Shown here piece by piece: positions 8,746-16,144 of a stretch of DNA of 64,000 nucleotides (positions are counted from its first letter, which is position 1; each line of letters opens with the position of its first letter). The position numbers and the translations under genes were made by a program. Source of the DNA: Dyadobacter sp. (GTDB lineage Bacteria; Bacteroidota; Bacteroidia; Cytophagales; Spirosomataceae); NCBI RefSeq assembly GCF_017744695.1, contig NZ_JAGIAS010000001.1, forward strand, positions 1,145,013-1,209,012, in the 5' to 3' direction. Below the pieces are notes generated by a model. That model searched no databases and had not been told where the DNA came from. It was given only the letters and a program-made list of their open reading frames with translations.

Positions 8746-10479
8746 ATGTTTAAAAAACGCTTGAAATTGTCGGCATCCCTGCTTGTGCTGCTGGCACTTG
8801 GGTTCATACAGCGATCCGATCAGGATTTGCCGGTTGTTAATACCAAAAATGGCGGCTTGTTTTTACCGGATGGATTTGAAGCCACTGTGGTGGTCGACAG
8901 CCTCCCGGGCCGTGCGCGGCACATTGCTGTGAATGACAATGGTGATATTTACGTAAAAGCGCGGTTTGCGGACAAAGGCGAGTCCGTCATCGCGCTCCGC
9001 GACACCAACAACGACGGTCGGGCCGATGTTATCAAACGCTTCGGCGGGGCTGCCCGAGAGCGTGCCTATGGTACTGCCATGCGCATTTACAAAGGCTACC
9101 TGTATTTCAGCTCCGAACTGGTTGTTTATCGCTACAAACTCACCCCTGGCAAGCTGGTACCCGAAAGTCCGGAAGAGGTTGTCCTCACCGACGATCACCC
9201 GCACGGCATGCACGAGCACATCGCGAAGCCGATTACTTTTGATGATAAGGGTTTTATGTACGTACCATTCGGTGCCAATTCGAACTGCTGCCAGGAGCAA
9301 AACCGAACGCCGGGCTCCAAAGGTATGATGCCCTGCCCGATCCTGGAAGACCACGGTGGTATCTGGAAATTTGATGCGAATAAGACCGGCCAATTGCAGA
9401 AGGACGGCACCAAGTTCGCTACCGGCCTCCGCAGCGTGGTGGCATTGGATTGGAATTTTCAGGACAATAACCTTTATGCAGTTCAACATGGCCGTGACGA
9501 TCTCCTTCGCCTCTGGCCGCAGCTCTACAACGGTTGGCAGAGCGCTATGCTGCCATCCGAAGAGTTTTTGAGGATTAAAGAAGGTACTCACGCCGGCTGG
9601 CCCTATTGCTATTGGGACCAGATGCAGGCCAAAAAGGTACTCAACCCGGAATATGGCGGCGATGGTAAGATTGTAGGCGAATGCGATCAATATGAAAAAC
9701 CTTTGATCGGTTTCCCTGGCCACTGGGCGCCTAATGATATCTTGTTTTACCAGGGCAACCAATTCCCCGAGCATTACAAAAACGGCTCTTTCATCGCATT
9801 CCACGGCTCGACGAACCGTGCTCCTTATCCGCAATCGAGCTATTTCATTGGGTTTGTACCATTCAAGAACGGGCAGGTTGCAGGCGAGTATGAAGTTTTT
9901 GCGGATGGGTTCGCCGGCCTGGATCCGATTGTCAATGTAAGCGACGCGGTATATCGCCCGATGGGTATCGCCATGGGTCCCGACGGCTCTATCTACCTTG
10001 CCGAAACCGAAAAAGGCAAAATCTGGAAAGTAACTTACAAGGGCAACAAGAAGAAGTTTGCCAAAGCCGCATTGGCCAAAATGGAGCAGCGCAAAACAAT
10101 GACGCACATCCGCACACCCGATTTTGTGAACGACAACCTGGACAAAGACAAACCTGTTGCCGGCGGAAAAGTTTACAGTGTATATTGCACCGCCTGCCAC
10201 CAGCGCAACGGCATGGGCGACTCACAGCGCTTCCCGCCATTGGGAGGGGCTGAATGGGTTACCGGTGACAAAGAGCGGCTGATTAAAGTGTTGTTGAATG
10301 GCTTGGAGGGCCCCATTGAGGTAAAAGGACAAGCATACAATAACGTAATGCCCCAGCACAGCTTTTTGAAAGACGAGGAGATTTCAGAGGTATTGACCCA
10401 CATCCGGAGCAATTTCGGAAACAATGCGAGCCCGGTCACGACTGAGGAAGTGGCCAAAGCGAGGGCATCGATCAAGTAG
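8746..10479 (+). CDS. Sorbosone dehydrogenase-like PQQ oxidoreductase fused to cytochrome c
   Basis: This 577-residue exported enzyme has an N-terminal signal or anchor ('LKLSASLLVLLALGF'). A six-bladed propeller of the sorbosone/glucose dehydrogenase (PQQ-type) family follows (about residues 40-435; 'GLRSVVALDWN', 'HAGWPYCYWD', 'RPMGIAMGPDGSIYLAE'). A class I cytochrome c domain makes up the last ~110 residues (heme motif 'CTACH', likely axial Met in 'NNVMPQHS'). It should oxidise a sugar alcohol or aldehyde group in the periplasm and pass electrons directly to its own heme. A separate cytochrome c and a heme-free paralogue follow. No PQQ synthesis genes are in the window. Confidence 0.9.
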   Translation: MFKKRLKLSASLLVLLALGFIQRSDQDLPVVNTKNGGLFLPDGFEATVVVDSLPGRARHIAVNDNGDIYVKARFADKGESVIALRDTNNDGRADVIKRFGGAARERAYGTAMRIYKGYLYFSSELVVYRYKLTPGKLVPESPEEVVLTDDHPHGMHEHIAKPITFDDKGFMYVPFGANSNCCQEQNRTPGSKGMMPCPILEDHGGIWKFDANKTGQLQKDGTKFATGLRSVVALDWNFQDNNLYAVQHGRDDLLRLWPQLYNGWQSAMLPSEEFLRIKEGTHAGWPYCYWDQMQAKKVLNPEYGGDGKIVGECDQYEKPLIGFPGHWAPNDILFYQGNQFPEHYKNGSFIAFHGSTNRAPYPQSSYFIGFVPFKNGQVAGEYEVFADGFAGLDPIVNVSDAVYRPMGIAMGPDGSIYLAETEKGKIWKVTYKGNKKKFAKAALAKMEQRKTMTHIRTPDFVNDNLDKDKPVAGGKVYSVYCTACHQRNGMGDSQRFPPLGGAEWVTGDKERLIKVLLNGLEGPIEVKGQAYNNVMPQHSFLKDEEISEVLTHIRSNFGNNASPVTTEEVAKARASIK

Positions 10480-10490
10480 CAAGATATTAC

Positions 10491-10574
10491 GCCATTCATC
10501 TTCCAACCCCGTTTAAGCGGATATTACTCTCCGGCAATTGAGTGTTCCTTTAAAGGGGTTGGAGGAAGAATGGC
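10491..10574. repeat. Intergenic inverted repeat (20-bp arms)
   Basis: Arms 10491-10510 and 10555-10574 match in 18 of 20 positions as an inverted repeat, one of the two exceptions being a possible G-U pair. It fills the gap between the dehydrogenase-cytochrome fusion and the next cytochrome gene, resembling the hairpins at 8615-8715 and 11054-11115. Confidence 0.7.
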
Positions 10575-10606
10575 AAAAGTAACTAATTCATCACTTCTGT
10601 ATATTC

Positions 10607-11038
10607 ATGTTGAAAAACAACATCATAGCCGCAAGCTTCATCATGCTTTCCGGAATCGGCCTCGTCGGCTTTTCTTCCGAAAAGAACACATTCGCACACA
10701 CTACGCAGGACCCCTGGAAGGCACCGGCCTGGGCCGATACATTGAAAAGCCCTTACCATGAAGAGCCGCTTACGCTCGCACAAGGTGAAGAACTCTTTAC
10801 ATTATACTGCTCTTCCTGCCACGGCGAAAGCGGTTATGGCGACGGCGCCGCGGGTGGTGCATTGGGCCAAAAACCTGCCAATTTTCATGACACGCTCGTA
10901 AAAGCGCAAAGCGATGGGTCGCTGTTCTGGAAAATGTCTAATGGCCGGGGCAATATGCCGCCGTTTCAGGATGTATTCACCGCTGAGCAGCGCTGGCAGC
11001 TGGTAGCGTACATCCGGCATTTGGGCAAAAATGAATAA
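10607..11038 (+). CDS. Small periplasmic cytochrome c
   Basis: This 143-residue protein has an N-terminal signal or membrane anchor (about residues 1-25) and one class I cytochrome c domain with heme motif 'CSSCH' and a likely axial methionine in 'RGNMPPF'. It sits between two sorbosone-dehydrogenase genes and probably carries electrons from them to the respiratory chain. The start was chosen as the ATG giving a complete signal peptide. Confidence 0.92.
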   Translation: MLKNNIIAASFIMLSGIGLVGFSSEKNTFAHTTQDPWKAPAWADTLKSPYHEEPLTLAQGEELFTLYCSSCHGESGYGDGAAGGALGQKPANFHDTLVKAQSDGSLFWKMSNGRGNMPPFQDVFTAEQRWQLVAYIRHLGKNE

Positions 11039-11053
11039 ATTGAAATAGACTTC

Positions 11054-11115
11054 GGCTGTCGGCTATCGGCTGTCAAACTGAAAAACCAAAAGCCGAAAGC
11101 TGATTGCCGACAGCC
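11054..11115. repeat. Intergenic inverted repeat
   Basis: A 10-bp perfect stem (11054-11063 with 11106-11115) extends inward by about seven more pairs after one mismatch. Its 3' flank 'cagccaaaatcctaaacccc' closely matches the 3' flank of the 8615-8715 hairpin, so the two elements plus flank look related although their stem words differ. Confidence 0.65.
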
Positions 11116-11143
11116 AAAATCCTAAACCCCATAAAAGACCACT

Positions 11144-12640
11144 ATGTTACATTACAGCCGCATTATCAAGTCCGGATTCACGTCGGTGCTCGCGTTGGGC
11201 TTGACGTTTCCTATTTTCGGGCAACAACGGGAGGTCACTACGTCCGTTCCCAAAGCACTTCGAGACGACATTACCATTGAAGAGTACATGAAAGTAGAAC
11301 CGGAAGCGGTGCGCCTGATCCAGCACCCTGTCACCGGCGAAATGTACTACACCACGTTTTTCGGGGATGTGGTTAAAATCGTTGTCGAGGATGGCAAGCC
11401 TGTAAGCAAAAAGCTGCTATCCGTGGAGGATCACGGTATCCCACGCCTGCAAGGTGCTGCTTTTCATGGCAACACCCTCTTCCTGGCCGGTAACGTGAGC
11501 GTGAACAACAACAAAGGCAACAAAGGCCGGATGGTCCGCTACGAAATGAAGCCGGGCGTGGGAACGTCCGGCGTAGACAAACCGGAAATGACGGTCGTTT
11601 TCAATACTGTCGAATACGGTGCCAACAAAACCACCTTCGACCACGGCTGGAATGCACTGGAAATCAGTCCGGACGGTAAGTACATTTACGTCAACACCGG
11701 CGCCCGCACCGATCACGGCGAGGTACAGGACAATGGGGGCGAATATCCCAATGCACGTGACAATGCACTCACGGCGAACATCTTCCGCTTCCCGATCAAT
11801 TCCAAAGACCTGTTGCTATCAACCGATCTTGCCAAACTGAAAGCCGACGGCTACATCTTCGCGGAAGGCATCCGTAATGCCTATGATATGGCTTTCGATG
11901 CAAAAGGCAATCTTTTTGCCGTTTCCAACTCCGGCGATTACGACCACCCCGAGGACATGTTCTGGGTACGGAAGGGCCATCACTACGGGTTCCCCTGGGT
12001 AATGGGCGGCATCGAAAACCCGCAACAATTCCCGGATTTCAACCCGGACCCGGAAAAAGATCCTTTCCTGAGCAAGTTTGCATTCGCATTCCTCATGAAA
12101 TACTTTCACAATGACCCCGACTTCCCAAAACGTCCGGCCGGCGTGAAATTCTCGCCTTCGGTACAGAATATAGGCCCGGATGCCAACGAGTACCGCGACC
12201 GTAAAACCGGCGTGGTCATGGACGGCGATACCACGGGTGTGACCGTGGGTACATTCAACGCCCACTCCTCGCCACTTGGCCTTTTCTTTGATACCCACAA
12301 TGCGTTGGGTAAAGAGTTCACCGGTGATGGCTTCGTGATCCGCTATACGGGCGGTCCGCGTAATGGCGTAGTCAACCCCAATCCATTGCGCCGGTATGGT
12401 AAGGACCTGCTGCACCTGGAAATGGTTTACGATAAAAAGACGGACAATTATAAAACCAGAACCACCAGCATTATCAACAACTTCACGGCACCCACCGACG
12501 CCTTGCTTATAGGTAACACATTGTATATCATTGAGTACGGAGGCAAACAGGGAGGTAACAAAGCGGGTGGAAGCCTTTGGAAGGTAACGTTGCCTGCCAA
12601 CGACAAACTGGCTAAAAAAGCCAAAAAGAAAACTTCGTAA
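11144..12640 (+). CDS. Sorbosone dehydrogenase-like PQQ oxidoreductase
   Basis: This 498-residue exported protein has a signal peptide (to about residue 27, 'LTFPIFGQQ') and a beta-propeller of the PQQ-dependent sugar dehydrogenase type ('FDHGWNALEISPDGKYIYVN', 'HHYGFPWVMGG', 'YIIEYGGKQGG'). It has no CxxCH motif, unlike the gene at 8746, and may use the small cytochrome c encoded just upstream. Two related dehydrogenases in one cluster suggest successive oxidation steps (alcohol to aldehyde to acid) or two substrates. The function is by family only. CCTAAACC lies at 11121-11128, shortly before the ATG. Confidence 0.86.
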   Translation: MLHYSRIIKSGFTSVLALGLTFPIFGQQREVTTSVPKALRDDITIEEYMKVEPEAVRLIQHPVTGEMYYTTFFGDVVKIVVEDGKPVSKKLLSVEDHGIPRLQGAAFHGNTLFLAGNVSVNNNKGNKGRMVRYEMKPGVGTSGVDKPEMTVVFNTVEYGANKTTFDHGWNALEISPDGKYIYVNTGARTDHGEVQDNGGEYPNARDNALTANIFRFPINSKDLLLSTDLAKLKADGYIFAEGIRNAYDMAFDAKGNLFAVSNSGDYDHPEDMFWVRKGHHYGFPWVMGGIENPQQFPDFNPDPEKDPFLSKFAFAFLMKYFHNDPDFPKRPAGVKFSPSVQNIGPDANEYRDRKTGVVMDGDTTGVTVGTFNAHSSPLGLFFDTHNALGKEFTGDGFVIRYTGGPRNGVVNPNPLRRYGKDLLHLEMVYDKKTDNYKTRTTSIINNFTAPTDALLIGNTLYIIEYGGKQGGNKAGGSLWKVTLPANDKLAKKAKKKTS

Positions 12641-12676
12641 TACATCTCGTTCTACTATAACTTTAATTAATCTGTT

Positions 12677-13144
12677 ATGAAATCTGAAAGAAGATCTCTT
12701 ATCAAAAAACTCTTCGCTTCGGTTGCCGGCATTGCGGGCATCGGCGCTGTATCAAAAGTGCAGGCAGCAGTACCTGCTCCGGCACCTGAAAAAGAAGTGG
12801 GCGACGTGGAAATGTATCAGGATGTGCCTCTTTTTTCAGGCCATACCAAATTTAACAACCTCGTTTTCGTAGCCGGTAAAGGTGCGCACTTCGACGGCGA
12901 TATTACGGCCCACACCAAACACGTACTCGATGAGTTGGAGAAAGAACTGATCAAGGCCGGTTCTTCCATGGAGAAGGTACTGAAATGCTCCGTATTCCTC
13001 CACGATCTGAATGACTACAAGGCGATGAACGAGGCTTATAAAGGCCGTTTCGGCAGCAAACCACCGTGCCGCACTACTGTGGCGGTATACGGCGGCGTTC
13101 CGGGCGACTCACTCGTTGAGATTGACTGTATCGCATACGTTTAG
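12677..13144 (+). CDS. Exported RidA family (imine/enamine deaminase-like) protein
   Basis: This 155-residue protein has an N-terminal 'SERRSLIKKLF' plus hydrophobic run to about residue 30, resembling a twin-arginine signal. A full RidA (YjgF/YER057c) domain follows. The substrate-binding arginine ('PPCRTTV') and C-terminal glutamate ('LVEIDCIAYV') of active RidA proteins are both kept. RidA normally hydrolyses enamine/imine products of PLP enzymes in the cytosol. A predicted exported form in the same gene run as an exported PLP ammonia-lyase-like enzyme suggests the two act in sequence outside the cytoplasm. It is the last gene of the first cluster. Confidence 0.88.
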   Translation: MKSERRSLIKKLFASVAGIAGIGAVSKVQAAVPAPAPEKEVGDVEMYQDVPLFSGHTKFNNLVFVAGKGAHFDGDITAHTKHVLDELEKELIKAGSSMEKVLKCSVFLHDLNDYKAMNEAYKGRFGSKPPCRTTVAVYGGVPGDSLVEIDCIAYV

Positions 13145-13151
13145 AAGGAAT

Positions 13152-13175
13152 AAAGGGAGGATGGAGGAAGGGGAG
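13152..13175 (+). repeat. 24-base dispersed repeat, copy 1
   Basis: This 24-base purine-rich stretch is found as an exact reverse complement at 26302-26325. Both copies lie in intergenic space just beyond gene ends, consistent with a small dispersed intergenic element. Confidence 0.7.
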
Positions 13176-13416
13176 GAAGAAAAAAAGGAATGGAGGTTAC
13201 TCTTCTCCTTCTTTTCTTCCATCCCATCGCCAACATCCTCTTATTTGCCTTTCCTCCATCCCCCTTTTTTCCTATTCCCCAAAGTAACTCTTTCGCTCCT
13301 ATCAAACACCTACAATCCTTTTTACAAACTTTATTTCGAAATAATACAATTAATCAGGATTAAATTCGCTCACAAAAAATAAAGTCGGACTTATATTTTA
13401 GATTATGGCGATTTAA

Positions 13417-13435
13417 CAGTTAATTTGTTTAACTG
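13417..13435. promoter_or_regulatory. Inverted repeat in ECF sigma leader
   Basis: Perfect 7-base arms 'cagttaa' and 'ttaactg' surround a 5-base spacer, ending 12 bases before the sigma-factor start codon. The position suits an operator or a translational control element; no binding protein can be named. Confidence 0.4.
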
Positions 13436-13447
13436 ACCCGATAAGAT

Positions 13448-14059
13448 TTGAACAAGAAACAACGCATCGCTGAGGAGAATGAAGTTCTTTTAAATCTCTG
13501 GCACCAAAGCCAGGCAGGGGACAGTCTGGCATTTTGCCAGCTAGCCGACAAACAATACCGCACACTTTTCAACTACGCCTGCAATTTCACTACCGACAGA
13601 GAGTTCATCAAAGACGCAATCCAGGACCTGATGATCCATATCTGGGAAAGGCGACAAAACATTCAAATCCAGTTTGTAACCATCTACTTCCTGCGTGCTC
13701 TGCGTAACCAGCTCATGCAGGAGTTTCGCCGCAGCAACGGCTCACATCCGTTTCTCGACATCGACGAAGCCCACCAGGTTTCCGACTACCAAACTGTCGA
13801 AACCGAAATCGAACGAAATGAACTGCTGAGTGAAAATCAGGTCAAAGTGCGATGCGCCATCGAAGAGCTTCCCCGCCGTCAGAAGGAGGCCGTCTTCCTC
13901 AAATACTTCGAAGGAATGGACAATGAGCAGATCGCCGATCTCATGCAGGTGAACCGGCAATCGGTCGCCAACCTCCTTTTCAAAGCGATTTCCGCGCTCA
14001 AACAGCACATTCACCCCATCAGCAACTTGCTGCTACTCTGCTTCGCGCTGCTGGTTTAG
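13448..14059 (+). CDS. ECF-type RNA polymerase sigma-70 factor
   Basis: This 203-residue protein has sigma region 2 ('LFNYACNFTTDREFIKDAIQDLMIHIWERR') and region 4 ('ELPRRQKEAVFLKYFEGMDNEQIADLMQVNRQSVANLLFKAISALKQ') and no region 3, as in ECF sigma factors of Bacteroidota. The start is TTG at 13448; an in-frame stop at 13442 rules out anything earlier, and no suitable ATG precedes region 2. The C-terminus ends with an unusual leucine-rich tail ('ISNLLLLCFALLV'). It is the likely partner of the FecR gene at 16145, from which an acyltransferase and a reverse-strand hicBA pair separate it. Confidence 0.93.
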   Translation: MNKKQRIAEENEVLLNLWHQSQAGDSLAFCQLADKQYRTLFNYACNFTTDREFIKDAIQDLMIHIWERRQNIQIQFVTIYFLRALRNQLMQEFRRSNGSHPFLDIDEAHQVSDYQTVETEIERNELLSENQVKVRCAIEELPRRQKEAVFLKYFEGMDNEQIADLMQVNRQSVANLLFKAISALKQHIHPISNLLLLCFALLV

Positions 14060-14171
14060 TCCAAACTCCCTTGCTCATACCGGAGCTCCATGCTAAATCT
14101 TCCTATTTAGCTGCGATCACATGCAACCGGACGTTCATTTAATGCATCCTTTCGGTAACAATCCGTAGCCC

Positions 14172-15350
14172 ATGCACCAAGTCCCAAGCCGAACTCTCTG
14201 GATCGATTATCTACGCTCTTTTCTGACCGTCCTGGTGGTTGCCCACCATTCGTCTCTCGCCTACACTACCTTCGCAAGTTTTGACAAGGTGGCCTATATC
14301 CGGTCTACACACCCGGTGGTCGACATGCAGCGTTGGATCGGGCTGGACATTTTCGAGAATTTCAACGACGTGTTCTTCATGTCGCTGATGTTTCTCATCG
14401 CGGGGCTATTTGTTGTCAGGAGCATTCAACGAAAAGGCCCCGGCGCATTTGCCCGCGACAGGTTCTACCGCCTTTTTATCCCCTTCATAATCGGCGGTAC
14501 CATCCTGAATCTTGTCGCACATTACCCCGCGCACCTGCTCGCACACGGACGCGGTAGCTTGTACGCATACGTGGAAGACTTTTTTATCCTCGAACAATGG
14601 CCGGTAGGGCCGCCATGGTTTATCTGGGTACTGTTCACATTCAATATCCTATTTGCCCTCATTTATACAATCTTCCGGCCAAAACGCAATCTGAACGCCA
14701 GTACAACGCATACGCGCGTCCACAAACCAGTGATGGTCATCTGTTATTGGTTCCTGTTCACCTTCGCTCTGTATGTTCCATTCGCGTTTTGGCTCGGTCC
14801 TTACAAATGGATCGGCTTCGGGCCTTTCGACTTTCAAATCAGTCGTGCCGCATTGTATTTCGGCTACTTCCTACTGGGTGCATGGCTCGGCTACGCGAAT
14901 TTTAATGAAACTATTTTCAGCACTTCGTCACCGCTCGTACGTCGTTGGCCCTTATGGCTGCTAGTGTGCGTATTGGCATATACGTCACTTACGCTGGCGT
15001 CACCTTACCTGACCAATCTTGTCAAAAGAGGCGCATTACCAGAACTCGATGGATACCTTATCTATTACACGATTTACGTCTTATCCTGCACATTCAGCTG
15101 CATTGCATTTATTACTACATTTCGGGCATTGGTTAAAAACCACCAAAAAGCCTGGGATTCCCTATCCGATCATGCCTATCTGATTTACTTACTGCATTAT
15201 CCGTTTGTGCTTTGGATGCAATATTGGCTGCTCGACGCACCGCTTTCTGCTGTGGCCAAATTTACGGTGACAGTATTAATCTCGGTGACAGGCGCCTGGG
15301 CACTAGCCATTCTGCTTCGAAAGATCCCGATTATCAAAGAATACCTGTGA
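14172..15350 (+). CDS. Acyltransferase-3 family membrane protein
   Basis: This 392-residue integral membrane protein has about ten hydrophobic segments. The N-terminal 'WIDYLRSFLTVLVVAHHSSLAY' matches the acyltransferase-3 (OafA/glucan modification) family, including a histidine pair near residue 21. Family members transfer acyl groups to sugars or lipids at the membrane. Whether it relates to the acyl-removing hydrolases nearby is speculative. It is followed by the convergent hicBA pair. Confidence 0.87.
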   Translation: MHQVPSRTLWIDYLRSFLTVLVVAHHSSLAYTTFASFDKVAYIRSTHPVVDMQRWIGLDIFENFNDVFFMSLMFLIAGLFVVRSIQRKGPGAFARDRFYRLFIPFIIGGTILNLVAHYPAHLLAHGRGSLYAYVEDFFILEQWPVGPPWFIWVLFTFNILFALIYTIFRPKRNLNASTTHTRVHKPVMVICYWFLFTFALYVPFAFWLGPYKWIGFGPFDFQISRAALYFGYFLLGAWLGYANFNETIFSTSSPLVRRWPLWLLVCVLAYTSLTLASPYLTNLVKRGALPELDGYLIYYTIYVLSCTFSCIAFITTFRALVKNHQKAWDSLSDHAYLIYLLHYPFVLWMQYWLLDAPLSAVAKFTVTVLISVTGAWALAILLRKIPIIKEYL

Positions 15351-15368
15351 AGCCTTGCATCCAGCTAT

Positions 15369-15554
15369 TTAAAGCTTTTCAATACCCAATTGTTTGCATA
15401 TCGCGTCGCAAAGCGACTTTGCTAACCTTGGATGCCGTGGTACAGTCGAGCGCAAATTTTGATTCGCATAAACGTCATGCTTTGCCCCATGCCTCCTAAG
15501 AGAGCACCCGTGTTTTTCAAGATGCCTTAAAAACTCATTGCGTTTGATTGACAT
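15369..15554 (-). CDS. hicA: HicA-type mRNA interferase toxin
   Basis: This 61-residue protein has the HicA double-stranded-RNA-binding-like fold: 'FLRHLEKHGCSLRRHGAKHDVY', with the catalytic-type histidine in 'AKHDVY', and the C-terminal 'PRHPRLAKSLCDAICKQLGI'. HicA toxins cleave mRNA when freed from HicB. Its ATG overlaps the hicB stop (TGATG), giving antitoxin-first order and translational coupling. Confidence 0.9.
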   Translation of the reverse strand: MSIKRNEFLRHLEKHGCSLRRHGAKHDVYANQNLRSTVPRHPRLAKSLCDAICKQLGIEKL

Positions 15555-15778
15555 CAGGCAAATTCCAGTTCCTGCGTCGATACGATGTTTTTAAAGTCCA
15601 GTTTTGAATCGCTTTTTTCGGGAATAATATCGGAATCCAGAAAGTACAACTCAACCGCGTCCTGAATATTATCCATAACCTCCCCGATACTGGCTCCCTG
15701 GGTCAAAATACCAGGCAGTTCCTGCACTTGACCAACCAGCATTTCCTCATCCTGCGTAATTACAACTGTTAACTTCAT
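15554..15778 (-). CDS. hicB: HicB-type antitoxin (short form)
   Basis: This 74-residue partner of HicA has a partial RNase-H-like HicB core ('VVITQDEEMLVGQVQELPGILTQGASIGEVMDNIQDAVELYFLD'). It lacks an obvious C-terminal DNA-binding domain, which many HicB proteins have. This raises the question of how the operon is autoregulated; a palindrome lies upstream at 15834-15847. Confidence 0.9.
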   Translation of the reverse strand: MKLTVVITQDEEMLVGQVQELPGILTQGASIGEVMDNIQDAVELYFLDSDIIPEKSDSKLDFKNIVSTQELEFA

Positions 15779-15812
15779 TGCATTTTGCGTTAATAGTTTG
15801 GTGGTTCCTAAA

Positions 15813-15820
15813 CAAATTTA
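15813..15820 (-). promoter_or_regulatory. Candidate -7 element for hicBA
   Basis: On the minus strand this reads TAAATTTG, matching the Bacteroidota TAnnTTTG consensus, about 35 bases before the hicB start codon. No good -33 TTTG lies at the expected distance. Confidence 0.4.
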
Positions 15821-15833
15821 CAAAAACTCCGAC

Positions 15834-15847
15834 ACTAATATATTAGT
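15834..15847. promoter_or_regulatory. 14-bp palindrome upstream of hicBA
   Basis: ACTAATATATTAGT is a perfect palindrome, positioned just upstream of the putative hicBA promoter and extendable on both sides with one extra base. It is a plausible operator for the toxin-antitoxin complex. Confidence 0.45.
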
Positions 15848-16144
15848 TGTCGTCTGCTCCGTATTTACAATCGGTTTTCTGTCCTAGACTCTGTAATCAA
15901 AAGAAATCCGGTTTCAACGTCTTGGTTCGTTTCATAAAAATACAAATTGATATTCACGAAATCAATTATATGATATCATAAAAACCAGTAAATGAATTAA
16001 CGGCAAGTCCCAGCATACGATCGGTCATTTACCTCATTTTCCTTCTCAATTTAAAATTTCTCGAAAATTAATTTCCAAAAAGAGAGTATCGGCATAATGT
16101 TCTCGCATCCTTATTAAAATTAGCCATATTATTATTTGCCCAAT

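Larger units (their letters stand above)
13145..13447. other. Intergenic region between ridA-like gene and sigma factor
   Basis: This 303-base region has no supportable gene. It begins with a purine-rich stretch (13152-13190) whose complement returns at 13249-13267, making an imperfect hairpin followed by a T-run that may end the first cluster. It then becomes AT-rich with a weak promoter-like TATATTTT near 13392 and an inverted repeat at 13417-13435. Confidence 0.6.
15779..16144. other. AT-rich divergent intergenic region hicB / fecR
   Basis: This 366-base gene-free stretch separates hicB (minus) from the FecR gene (plus). It contains a minus-strand TAnnTTTG-type promoter element (15820 to 15813) and a perfect 14-base palindrome (15834-15847). 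The remainder, especially 15930-16135, is AT-rich with no frame I can support. Confidence 0.6.

Noticed and set aside
8863-10200. A 445-codon open frame on the minus strand
   Set aside because: It lies wholly opposite the well-supported dehydrogenase-cytochrome gene, has no recognisable domain, and is the usual antisense shadow of a long conserved gene.
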